Shown here: one piece after another, positions 9,800 through 19,829 of the stretch | Layout of the letters: each line of letters starts with the position of its first letter | How positions within the stretch are numbered: position 1 is the stretch's first letter | Source of the DNA: Septoria linicola | Lineage: Eukaryota; Ascomycota; Dothideomycetes; Mycosphaerellales; Mycosphaerellaceae | Direction of reading: 5' to 3' | DNA: 64,000 bases | Assembly (NCBI GenBank): GCA_024114885.1 | Contig: CP099422.1 | Location: 1,550,001 to 1,614,000 of the forward strand | Position numbers and translations under genes: made by a program | Notes under the pieces: model-generated | Databases searched by the model: none | What the model saw: the letters and a program-made list of their open reading frames with translations, nothing else | What the model was told of the DNA's origin: nothing

Positions 9800-12293
9800 T
9801 CAAGGTCTGGAAAGACCATCTCCCCCCCCCCCCCCCCCCCCCCCCCCGAGAAACAAGTCCCCCTCTTGTGATGAGGACGTGTACGTGACCCCTTCGTACT
9901 GCTCCGTTTGGTTTGCCCCGCTCATATTGTATGTAGCAATTCCAGGTCGTGCTGCGTGCGTCCTTGTCCCGGTGCCACTCCCAATACGTTGCTGCTCACC
10001 AAATGTAGCTTGACATTTCGACGCCTCTTCTGATAGCTTATTACCAAAAGTGGCGGCGCAGTGGCTGTGGGTGATCGCGAGGTCACGCATGAGCTGCGCA
10101 GCTTGAGAAACAATTTGAACATGATTCGTGAGCTTTGCGACTTGCAGTCCTGGTGTTTCACATGCCCGGAGGATGTACCAACAAGGGAATGCTATTATTG
10201 CATAGACGAAGTCTGTCCTGTATCGTTGCGCAATTCTCTCCACGGGTCCGAGATCGAGCTGGAAGGCAGCCATCGCTGCTGCGGCATCAAGAGATTGGAG
10301 CAAGAGGTTCGTGACTGCCTGAGACTGGTCGTGATGATCTGTGTCTCTCGCAATGGCGATGTGCCGTAGGTGAGACTGTTGTGACCTCACAACGTATGTG
10401 TGAACGCAGAATCGCGTGAAGCGATAGTGGAAATCTGCTGAAGGTACTTCGGACACTGCACTCCCTGCGTCTGGTGTTTGTCGTGTGCTAAGCTTCCACT
10501 TCGAGCTCCAGTGCTTCAACGCCATGTCGAGATGGTGCAGCACTGTGTAGAGGAGATGAAGGAGAGCACCACCATTGTGCTAGCTCCTGCTTCTCATTCC
10601 CAGCTGTTTTCCACAATAAGCACAGCTCGACTTCTGCAAGCACTCTTTGTGCTCGCGAATCTTCTGTCAGATGGCCTAGCATTCTTGATGCTGCCTCAAT
10701 CGACATATCCTCCCTGATCGATGGCGGGGTTCTAGTCTGTAAGGAAGCGTGATGCGACATAGTGAAGAGCCACAACCAAGTTAGGTATCGCTCGAAGTCT
10801 GGGCGAGGATAGCTGGCAGTAGTACGTTCCTGATTAGTACTTATCAGCGGCTCCCATGATCGATGCAGCGAGTTTCGCAGAGCAAAGCCTTCGATCGCGG
10901 CTTTGATCGCCCATGGACTTAGATGGTCCGACTTTGGGTTGTCGTGGCTCGTGCCATATACACTTTCAAAGGCGTGGCCACGTAGAGCACGGAGAGACAT
11001 TGGAAGAGCAGCATCTGTGCACCTGCATCGTGGGTTGTCCAGGTCCAAGCCTGCCGAAGGACACTCTCAACATACGGCAATAGCGCAGACCGAATGTGCT
11101 GTGAACCGGGAACATATAGTGCAGTCACATACGACATACACTGAGCCAGTTGTCTTCTCGAATGTACGATCGCACCGGCATCGTGAACGTCAGTGCGATC
11201 AAAGATGGGTATTTCGCGCATCATGTGCTGACAGAAACTTGATGGGCACGATCTTAGTGGGAGAACGCAAGGAGAGGCGCGCTTACTTACATCTCAACCA
11301 TTTCTATCATCTCTCGATCTGTGACTGACACAGCAAGTGATGAGGGTAATGTACGCTCATTCGGCCCAGCCGCGACGGAACCACGCGATGCAAGTCCGAC
11401 TACTGTTGTCAGCGAAGGACCACCAAACACAGAGGGCAACGCCGAGCCAGGGACATCATCGCCGCCAGATGGACTGTACGTAGGGTGGACATCAGAAGAC
11501 GGAGTGGTCGACATGATGTATCCATGTCTGCTGGACACCATCACACTTTGCTCGCGTCTTGTAGTCGCTGGCAGACTATCATTTACACTCTCGTGAGTCT
11601 GCTGGTCCTGCTGGCGGCTAAAAACTATGAGCATGCGGTGTCAAGCGATGCCTGGAAGATCTCCTTGTAGAAGTCAGCGATGCTGTTCTATCAGGCACGA
11701 TACAAGGCCTTCTCGCCTTGGTACATCTTTGACATGGTGGATCTTCTGCTCCTACGCATCGAATCTGACAACAATACACCTTAGCACATGAAACCCCCAA
11801 CACTAGGTCTGTGCTTACTTGGAGCCGGTGGCAAGACTCGCAGGTTGCAACCCGCAGTCGCCGTGCGACGTGAAAGATGTCAAGTTCATGCTGGGGCGCA
11901 TTCGGAAGTGCTTGTTCTGATTGTGGGTAGCAGCATGAGGTGCAAAGTTGGAAGGGTTGGAGCATTCGGAGCTGTCGGTGTGAAGATCTGGCAAGAAATG
12001 ATTTGGCAGCTTCAACTTGGGGTCAAACTGCCATTGATACGGGTTCCGCTTGGCACCAGCTTCCTGTTGAGACAAAGTTATAGACAGGCCAGACAGGAGT
12101 TTGCAAACTACGTACCTGCTACCTTTAGAGCAGTGAAGCAGTCTGGAGCCGTGACGGTGTCATTTGGAACTACGGCACTATTCATTGTAGTGATATCGGT
12201 CATACTTTCATTTGTCATATCTGTCGTCTCATCTACCACATCCTTTTCGTGAAATGTGAAGTCGCATCGTGATGTACGATCGAAGCTCCACAC
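9800..12293 (-). pseudogene. Zn2Cys6 transcription factor with two apparent frameshifts
   Basis: Reading leftwards, a zinc cluster is restored by splicing out 11765-11818: CESCHRLQ joins IRCVGAEDPPCQRC, giving exactly CX2CX6CX7CX2CX6C. The middle domain (DVHDAGAIVHSRRQLAQCMSY, LLFQCLSVLYVATP, then SDHLSPWAIKAAIEGFALR, FTMSHHASL, VELCLLW, and HHLDMALKHWSSKW, FHYRFTRFCVHTY) is that of fungal-specific regulators. These parts sit in different frames: one switch near 10965-10990 and a switch back near 10520-10540. No ordinary intron explains either; a 32-nt intron is possible at the first. The N-terminus (perhaps from 12293) and an intron at about 11620-11704 with a GTGCCT donor are uncertain. It ends in poly-Gly encoded by the C tract. 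Confidence 0.65.
9822..9847. repeat. 26-nt poly-C (poly-G on the coding strand) tract
   Basis: An uninterrupted run of 26 C. On the minus strand it encodes nine glycines just before the stop of the Zn2Cys6 regulator. Any change in length not divisible by three would alter only the last few residues. Such tracts are also prone to sequencing error. Confidence 0.9.
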
Positions 12294-12424
12294 CCTTCAG
12301 CTGCTTCGAGTCAGCCAGAAGATAACAAATACTCCTCAAGAACACCTGCGCTATGCTCTCGTCATGTTGCAGTCCCACAGAATCAAATCGAAGCTCTGCT
12401 CCTGCGGCAGCCGCAAAGGTCCCG

Positions 12425-13579
12425 CTAACGTCTCTGTGCGCGAAGTGCCTTGACACGTTGTTTGTATGCCTCCCAGCCTTGCCGCCTGTATTCAACTGCG
12501 ACCTTTGTGCGCTCTCCTTGTGGTGCGGCGATAATTCCTCGTCCCACGATGATGATATCGGTCCCTCCTTGACCAACAACTTTGTCTGGTGTGTTGTACT
12601 GCTGCCCCTTGCCATCACCGCCCGCCTGCAATTGAACGCCAGGAGTCATCGTGATGAAGTTGTCCTCGTCTGCATGGTTCAGACTCTGTTGTGCAATGAA
12701 TCCCATGACAAAGTCTTTGTTTTCTCGTGCATGCTTCACGCAATCGGTCGTATATTCGGGCGTGAAGTAATTGTTTGCACTGCTCATTTGAGCTAGCAAC
12801 AGCAGAGATCGGAAGAATGGGGGAGGACCAAGGTGAGCCAGGGCTTCGGGATCGTCTCCTTCGTCGTCGTTGCCTTCACTCGATGATACTCGCGAGATCG
12901 AAGGTCGCATATGAGGTTGCGGGCTGATTGCTTCCGACTTCATGCTGATTGTTGTGCTCACCGACACCACTGACTGCTTCCTTGTCCTGTCATTGGTGTC
13001 CTCCTCGTACTCATCTGCCGAATGCACACCATTCACATCATGCTCGTCCTCTTCTTCCTCCTCATCACTCTCGAAGTCATCCACGGCAGGCACTCTCGGT
13101 GAAGCTCTGATGTCCGTTGACACCGAGGTATTGTGCGAGTTGATGGCCTTCTGTGCCGCTTCCGCGAGCGCTGGGATGATGGCCGCTCCCGAGTGAATGC
13201 TCGCATTGACTATGGGTGCCCATCGTACGATCGAGAGTGGACCACTGCTGTATTGCAGCTGCACTGTATTGCCAATGTCGAAGAACTTTCGGTCCTCGAA
13301 CACCAAGAACTTCTTCCGCCGTGAGATTTCGTTCAACCCTCGGATGGTCTTTTCGCCAAAGTCACTGATGATGTCGGCGTGGGTCTTGAGGACGCAGATG
13401 TGGTCGCCCACTTCCTCGGCGATCTGGAGCAGCTCATTCGTGGTCGAGACATCGGCCGAGACGCACAAGTTGGTTCGCTTGATGTGGATGAGACGGTAGA
13501 GGTATGTCGCGAGCGGGGTGTTGTTGTGGTGCTCGGAGCGTTCAGCATACGTCTGCGCTAAAGTCGGATGGCGAGCCAT
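12425..13579 (-). CDS. pyrG: Orotidine 5'-phosphate decarboxylase
   Basis: A single exon of 384 residues covers the whole enzyme, which converts OMP to UMP in the last step of pyrimidine synthesis in the cytosol. Visible landmarks are LKTHADIISDF with Lys65-Thr-His67, FEDRKFFDIGNT with the catalytic Asp96-x-Lys98-x-x-Asp101 array, FVMGFIAQQSL, TPGVQLQAGGDGKGQQY and the phosphate-binding end VGQGGTDIIIVGRGI. Residues about 149-250 form an acidic, Ser-rich insertion (a run of Asp/Glu near 171-180). Filamentous ascomycete OMP decarboxylases carry an insertion here that yeast Ura3 lacks. The start at 13579 gives the standard N-terminus. Confidence 0.96.
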   Translation of the reverse strand: MARHPTLAQTYAERSEHHNNTPLATYLYRLIHIKRTNLCVSADVSTTNELLQIAEEVGDHICVLKTHADIISDFGEKTIRGLNEISRRKKFLVFEDRKFFDIGNTVQLQYSSGPLSIVRWAPIVNASIHSGAAIIPALAEAAQKAINSHNTSVSTDIRASPRVPAVDDFESDEEEEEDEHDVNGVHSADEYEEDTNDRTRKQSVVSVSTTISMKSEAISPQPHMRPSISRVSSSEGNDDEGDDPEALAHLGPPPFFRSLLLLAQMSSANNYFTPEYTTDCVKHARENKDFVMGFIAQQSLNHADEDNFITMTPGVQLQAGGDGKGQQYNTPDKVVGQGGTDIIIVGRGIIAAPQGERTKVAVEYRRQGWEAYKQRVKALRAQRR

Positions 13580-15215
13580 GTCGGAAGGTGGGATGGTGCT
13601 GGCCAGTCGTGAAGCTGTCGTGTTCGTCCAATCTAGGCGATTGGTTGTTGGTGGTGTCGGCCTATGCGGCTAGGAGGGAGGGAGCACACCAGCAAAGTGC
13701 TTCTTCTCTCAAGTGAGTGGCTGTGGTGTTGTTGTCCTGGCAGAGGCGAGGACGATGAGATGGTGGCAGTGGCAGTGGCAGTAGTACAGCAGGATAGTGC
13801 GTGGTGATCAGACGAAGTTTTCCCAGCAGAGGGCAGAGCAGGACTGTCGTTGCTGGCAAGAAAGACCGACACTTGTACCAGTCCGTTGCTTCACTCGCAG
13901 ATGCACCTCTGCGGCACAACAACCAACAACACCCTCCCAGGCTCCTAAGCTGTCCGCGCAAGACAAATTTCCCGTGCAAGATATATGCTGCAGCCAGGGC
14001 CCCAGATTTCCTCTCCCCCTTCCACCGATGCCAATGCTGAACCCACTTCCTGCGGTCTAGATGTCCCTCTTCTGCAAGTAGTCTGGTCGCAGATAGCACT
14101 TCAAATCCTTCGCTGCCGCAGACCACGGTGATATGGCGGTATTGTGCTTGGCTATGAGACCGGAGACTACTGCCCTTGTTATGGCTACATTGTATTCCCT
14201 GTCGACTCCTCCTCCCGTCGCTCAAACTCTGTTCTAAGTAATTGCTCTCACAAATCCCAGAGCCGCCGCAACGGTCTTGTCCCTCACTTCCAGCAGCACG
14301 TCCGAAAAAGGACCCTGGTCTGCAGGTGATTGAGCGGCGCCGGCACGACGGCAATGCACGCTTAAAACCCCTGTAGCAAATCAAATCCTGCGGCGGGACA
14401 GCGGTCTCGCCAGTCAGCGGCACTGCAGAAGAGTAATGGCCCGGCCGCAGCATTGGGATCGAAGTGGGGTCGAAGTGCTAGATACATTGGGAAGATGGGC
14501 ATTCTGCTATTTGCTGTAGATGTAGCACAACAGCTGCTCTCACACGATTCACTACAGACCGCCCGCCTTTCTGCGTCGAAGCGTGCAGGAAATTGTGACG
14601 AGTCTGCTGACTGACCGACAAAGTCCACCGGTCGTGGAAGCCCAATTATTGATTGCAATGCTATACATCGTCCCTGTCGTGCATCCGTGGCAGAAGCAGC
14701 GCGACACATGAGCCTGAGTCCTGACGCTGCACATCATACGCCCTTTTGCAGATCGACGCTGCACTAGCAGATCTCTGTATGACCAGATCAGGCAATCAAG
14801 ATCGTATCAAGCGCAGCTGGTACAACAAGAATAGGAAGAGCCGCATGCAGGGCAGCAGATCAGTCTCAGTAGGCGAGCCCGGCAGACGACATTCTGAGAC
14901 GAAGTGACTGGTTCGAAAAGGGCGTGTCGCATATCGCATTACATCCTCAATGGCTGACTATCCATCACTAAAAGGCTTCTGTGGGTATCCCATACTGCTC
15001 ATGATTCGACCACGTTTCGTCACATTCTCATGTCGTGCTACCACCTGCCTTGGCCACAAACTGCCTTGTTTGCGCCATCTCTGTTGCGGAGAGAGGTGCG
15101 GCTCCGTACCTGTTTCAGGTTCTATTAGCTCTCCGTCTCCCGATCTGTGGTACGCCGTGATCGCCACTGCTACTGCAAAGTCGATCACATGCAACAAGAC
15201 ATGACGTGGGGCCAC
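13580..15215. other. Intergenic region between pyrG and fet3
   Basis: The first part must hold the pyrG promoter. A minus-strand ORF of 263 codons (13662-14453) has no protein-like features and I do not call it. GGCAGT units repeat near 13765-13780. I see no RNA gene or mobile element. Confidence 0.5.
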
Positions 15216-17130
15216 TTACCAGGCAATGGCGGCCATTCCGAGGAAAGCTGCAATGCAACTGAACACAAGAGCGACAATGCCGCGAGCCGTGAAACCAGAA
15301 GGCAGCGGAGCTATCGACAGATTTTGACCTTCTAGGTTGAGTACGTCCTTGGTGTTGGCTGCGGCGTTGCCGGCTGTCGGAGTGGGACTGGCAGCAGCAG
15401 CGCAGGCATCATAGTGGTCTTGAGGGATAGTGATGGTCTTCTGGATCTCAAGTGGTGCCTCAACCATTGTGGCGACAAGTCCGCTTGCAAGATGCCATTC
15501 TGTGATGGGGTCAGCATCATCCAGATATCTTATCTACGGACCGGAGCGTACCAAGATGGCAATGGAACAGCCATATTCCAGGATTATCGGCCTTGAATCT
15601 GATCACAAAATTACCGTTTGGCCGCACCCAGAAAGTGTCGCGACGCATTGGCTTCTGAGGGAAGTCGGTATGGTTCTATTCATGATCAGCGTCAATACAT
15701 TTTGGGGGGTGGAGAAGAGATTTCTTACCGCTGGATCGTAGAATCCCCACTCATCTGGACTGCGGTAGACTACCTGGAAATTGTGGCCATGGAGATGGAA
15801 AGGGTGCTTTCCAGGATCATCGTTATTCAGGATGATCTCAATGACATCGTCCTTGTTAAGAACAAAAGAGTTCGTGTCACGACCATACACCGTCGCATTG
15901 TTCGCATACTCTCCTGTAGTCAATGCGCTGTATAGCGTTGGCACCTTTGGTCGCACGTATGTGATGTCTGTGAACGCGTTAGACATAGCTTCATATGGAC
16001 ACAGAACACCTGCACTCACCATTGAACCAAGCATAGTTGGCTCCGTTACCAAGATTGTTCATCGAGAGATCCAGATTGAAAGAGTAATCGACCTTGTCAA
16101 GGATCTCCAATCCATCCTGTGGCACGAGATCGAAGTCGTCAAATTGAGCATCCCAACTGTCGAGGAGTGCGGGCTCTGGTTTGTTCTTAGTCTCATCGTA
16201 CATGAGCCATCCAGTGACGTTGGTCGGCAGGTCTGCCGGGAAAGCGTCAAACAAATCAGTGTCCATTGAGCTCACGATGGCGAAGTTGCCAGCACTGGTG
16301 TCGTTTTTGGTAGTCACGAGGAAACCATATCGCTGGGCAGCAGTGACGTAAATCATTTCTGCGTCAGCAGGCTCGGTGTATACACCATCGACCTCGATAA
16401 TCCTCATAGTGTGGCCCTCGATCCAGAAGTACTGGCTGGAGAACGCAGCCACATTGGAAAGACGGAAGAAGTAAGTCTTGTTTGGCTCGACAGGAATGGT
16501 CAAGTTTTGAGTGTCATTCATCAGTGCTGTCTTGGGCACAGGCTCTGCGCCGGTCGGGTTCTCGACGCTGATGAACCAGTCAAGGAGACCAGGCATTTGA
16601 TCGTGATACCAGTCTGAAATTGTAAGGCCGACTTCCTCGTCGTACTGACCAAGATAGGGGTTTTCCGGATCGTTGACAACGAACTGTCCTCGCAGCCCAT
16701 CCGGGTACTGACCTCTACTGTGAGAGTGGTACCAGTACGTGCCAGGCTGATCAATGGTGAAGTTGTACGTGAAAGAAGACCCTGGTGGAACGTCGCATTG
16801 GGTGACGCCAACAGGTCCGTCCATCTCGTTGGTGCCGTTCTGAAACAGTCCGTGGAAGTGCAAGCTTGTGCTCTGGTTTCCAAGTTGATTGTGCATATTG
16901 ACTACCACCCTGTCACCTTTGGTGATGTTCACATGTGGGATCGGCCATTCATTGTTGATGCCGATAACAGGCCTCTCGTGCAAGCCATCTGGGTTGCGAT
17001 TCACCCAGGTGATGTTCCAGTCGAACGTGCGAGTCTCAGCCACGGCCAAGCTAGCCAGTGAGCTCACCAGCAGTCCAGAAATGAGCTTGAAGGAGGCCAT
17101 CATTGCGTGCAGGACGCGGATCCAGGCCAA
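15216..17130 (-). CDS. fet3: Fet3-type multicopper ferroxidase
   Basis: Exons are 16020-17130, 15729-15967, 15552-15675 and 15216-15499, in phase, giving about 585 residues (575 if the Met at 17100 is used, which starts a good signal peptide). The four copper motifs are all present: LHFHGLFQNG, WYHSHSRG, HPFHLHGHNF and HCHLEWHLASG, the last one split by an intron. NPTGAEP matches the loop holding the Fe2+-binding Glu of yeast Fet3p. A single C-terminal membrane segment (GIVALVFSCIAAFLGMAAIAW) anchors it at the plasma membrane. It oxidises Fe2+ for import by Ftr1, which is encoded divergently next door. The TAA at 15216-15218 comes straight after the membrane segment and overlaps a perfect GTAAGT splice donor, so a spliced C-terminal tail is possible. 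Confidence 0.95.
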
Positions 17131-17299
17131 AGCAAAGCCTATATGCTCACAATGTTGCGCTCGTCGCGTGTCTGATGCACTCGATTCGCAATAGTAGAGA
17201 TTAGATCTGATCGATAAAAACCTGGGAGAGTGGCCACACGCTCGAGCTCAGTTCCGAGTGTCGGAGAGAATTGGTGTGGTAGCAGTCGGGAAGTTGCAG

Positions 17300-17309
17300 G
17301 ATCTGATAA
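17300..17309 (+). promoter_or_regulatory. Iron-type GATA site GATCTGATAA
   Basis: Perfect match to (G/A)ATC(T/A)GATAA, about 200 bp upstream of the likely fet3 start. Confidence 0.65.
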
Positions 17310-17848
17310 GCGGGACGACGCCTTGCCCGCTCTTGTGCTATGGGAATCGAACGCGATCACTTCAAGCACGGCGAGGACAAGCGACGAGACAGCTCAATCG
17401 CCAAGGGTCGAGATTGCTTCCACGTGGGATTGTTGGGAGCCAAGAGCGAAGAAGCACGAAGTCGCGCGGTCTTGATGCTGGTCGTTGGGTTGTCGGAGCT
17501 TTGACACACCTCCAATGGCTATCGCATCCTCAGACTCGTCCTGCTGCTGTGTGAAGCTTTGCTACCGTGAAAAATCAGCTATGAGATGCTTCACTGCTAC
17601 TTCACGCTGTGATGACACGGCGTGTCAAGCAGGAAGAAATCCTCGGTTTCTTCCACACTCATCAAGACCAGCGTGGGAATTTGATCACTCTTTGCCCTGC
17701 AGCGGCGCCTTTGTGATAGCTAGTTGAGCTTTTCGGTCGTATTTTGAGTTTCAAGGTCGAAGACAAGGGAGAAGTCGCCAATCAACGGCGTTTGTGGCTT
17801 AAGCTTCGCCGAGAGGTTGGTAGAGCTTGTTGGCTCCCTCGGCAGCGA

Positions 17849-17857
17849 TTATCAGAT
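17849..17857 (-). promoter_or_regulatory. Iron-type GATA site ATCTGATAA
   Basis: Nine-base match on the minus strand (TTATCAGAT on plus), in the middle of the fet3-ftr1 promoter. Confidence 0.55.
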
Positions 17858-18280
17858 GCACGATCTAGACTTCGAGCGAAGAGAGCCACATCCGAGTTCA
17901 GAGCAGCCGGATGCGAAAGCGCACCAATAATTCGTGGCAGGAGACAGTCGAAGTGAGGAGTGCGAGCGGTACCTGCCCATCGTGGTGCAGGATTAACCCT
18001 GGTCTCTGAGCAGGAGCGACAAGCTTCCGGCCGGTCTAATCGCTCGAAAGCACCCCAGCATCGCGGCATTATCGCTTCTGCTCACAACATCCCACTCGCA
18101 ACCGCATGCCACACACCAAAGTCCGTCGTACCATCATCGCATCCGAGATCGGTTGTCGGGTGTGACGGCTGCAGGGTCGTCTACTCGTGTGCAAACGGGT
18201 GAAGCGCGAGGCCTGTGCCCTCCTCCACCAGCTTTTGAACACCCGACTTCCTGATATCAGCATCACATAATCTCTGATCT

Positions 18281-18290
18281 TTATCTGATC
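18281..18290 (-). promoter_or_regulatory. Iron-type GATA site GATCAGATAA
   Basis: Perfect ten-base match on the minus strand, ending 43 bp before the ftr1 ATG. It may lie in the 5' UTR or core promoter. Confidence 0.65.
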
Positions 18291-18332
18291 ATCTCTTCCA
18301 ACAACATCAGGCCAGGTGCCTAAGTCGGCAAT

Positions 18333-19539
18333 ATGGTGAACGTGTTTGCAGTTCCAGGTGAGTTTTGTCCTTGACCACGGCGCAGTAGTGTTTGGCTGAC
18401 CGCGCGCAGTTTTCTTCATCTGCTTCCGTGAGTGTCTGGAGTGCACAATCATCGTCTCGATCCTGCTTGCTTTCCTCAAACAGAGCATTGGCGGGCCGGG
18501 CAGTGACGCGACCGTGTACAAACGTCTGCTACGACAAGTATGGATGGGGATCGGTTCAGGCCTGCTGATCTGCCTCGTTATTGGAGGCGCGTTCATCGGA
18601 ACGTTCTATGGTCTGGGTAAGGACCTCTTTGGCAAAGCGGAGGACATCTGGGAGGGTGTCTTCGGCTTGATCGCATCGATTATCATCACGATCATGGGCA
18701 TCGGCCTTTTGCGCGTGTCCAAACTACAAGACAAGTGGAGAGTCAAGATCGCACAAGCACTCGAGAAGCAGCACAACGGCCAAGGACTCGGCATGCGATC
18801 GCGCTTCAAGCTCTGGTGCGAGAAGTATGCCATGTTCCTCCTACCATTCATTACCGTGCTCAGAGAAGGCCTTGAAGCAGTCGTTTTCATCGGAGGCGTT
18901 GGCTTAGGTCTTCCAGCAGAGTCGTTTCCACTTGCCGTCATATGTGGACTTCTAGTGGGCTGTGCCATTGGTTATCTCATCTACAAGTAAGTTGTCTTCG
19001 CGAGAAGAGATTGTGTTGTTGTACTGATTGGCCTCAGGATCGGCAACACAGCTAAGCTCCAGATCTTCTTGATCATCTCCACCTGCTTCTTGTATCTCGT
19101 TGCAGCCGGCTTGTTCTCCAAGGCTGTGTGGAACTTTGAGATGAATGCCTGGAGCAAGTTGACCGGTGGCGATGCCGCTGAGACTGGATCTGGACCTGGC
19201 TCGTATGATATCCGCAAAAGTGTCTGGCACGTCAATTGCTGCAATCCAGAGATCAATGGTGGCGGCGGTTGGGGCATCTTCAACTCCTTGTTTGGCTGGA
19301 CCAACTCAGCAACCTACGGTTCTGTCATTGCCTACAACTTGTATTGGCTTGCTGTGATCGTGGCGTTCCTCTCGCTAGGCTTTTACGAGAAGCGTGGACA
19401 TTGGCCACTGATGAAGGCTAAGCAGCGTAGCAACAGCTCCGATATCGACAGTGATCAGACGAGCCAGGATCATGTCGAGGATGAGAAGCACGTCGCCACT
19501 GTGACCACGAAAGCCCACAGTAATGAAATCTCAGCATGA
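18333..19539 (+). CDS. ftr1: Ftr1-type high-affinity iron permease
   Basis: Exons 18333-18357, 18410-18986 and 19038-19539 join in phase to 367 residues. The first exon is only 25 nt; it is needed to supply the start and MVNVFAVP before the first membrane segment. Two iron-binding motifs are visible: RECLE at residues 15-19 (usually REGLE or RETLE) and REGLE at 160-164, each within a membrane helix. About seven helices are present, followed by a hydrophilic C-terminal tail rich in Ser, Asp and Glu. The protein imports Fe3+ made by Fet3 at the plasma membrane. Divergent pairing with fet3 and shared GATA sites support joint control by iron. Confidence 0.96.
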
Positions 19540-19829
19540 GATTGTGGGCCGTGATTGGCATAGGAAGGAACGCCCGCACGTGCGTTGTGCACCATCAGAC
19601 ATAGCGAGAAAGACGTCGATCCCCATGATATATGAATGTGACAAAACTCTCAATCTTTCAGCGTGGGTGAGTAGTATGCGCCAGTGTTGTGTAGGAAGCG
19701 TGCAGGGGACAAAAGTGTGCAGCTTGCTGATGTAACACATTTCCTGGGACATGATTGGTTGGACACACAATGAGGTCAGTCTTCCTCTGTGGTCTCTTAT
19801 GATCGTCGGCTTCTCTTCCAGCTTCCACC
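19540..19829. other. Short intergenic region
   Basis: Between the ftr1 stop and the BTB-like gene. It should hold the ftr1 3' end and the promoter of the next gene; no clear motif. Confidence 0.4.

Larger units (their letters stand above)
17131..18332. promoter_or_regulatory. Shared divergent promoter of fet3 and ftr1
   Basis: This 1.2-kb gap holds the 5' regions of both genes. It contains three 9-mers matching ATCWGATAA, the extended GATA element bound by fungal iron repressors of the SreA/Sre1/Fep1 type. By chance about one would be expected per 65 kb on both strands. Joint iron control is an inference from these sites and from what is known of the family. Confidence 0.7.

Noticed and set aside
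13662..14453. 263-codon minus-strand ORF upstream of pyrG
   Set aside because: Composition is irregular, with no domain, signal or plausible fold, and it overlaps the region where the pyrG promoter must lie.
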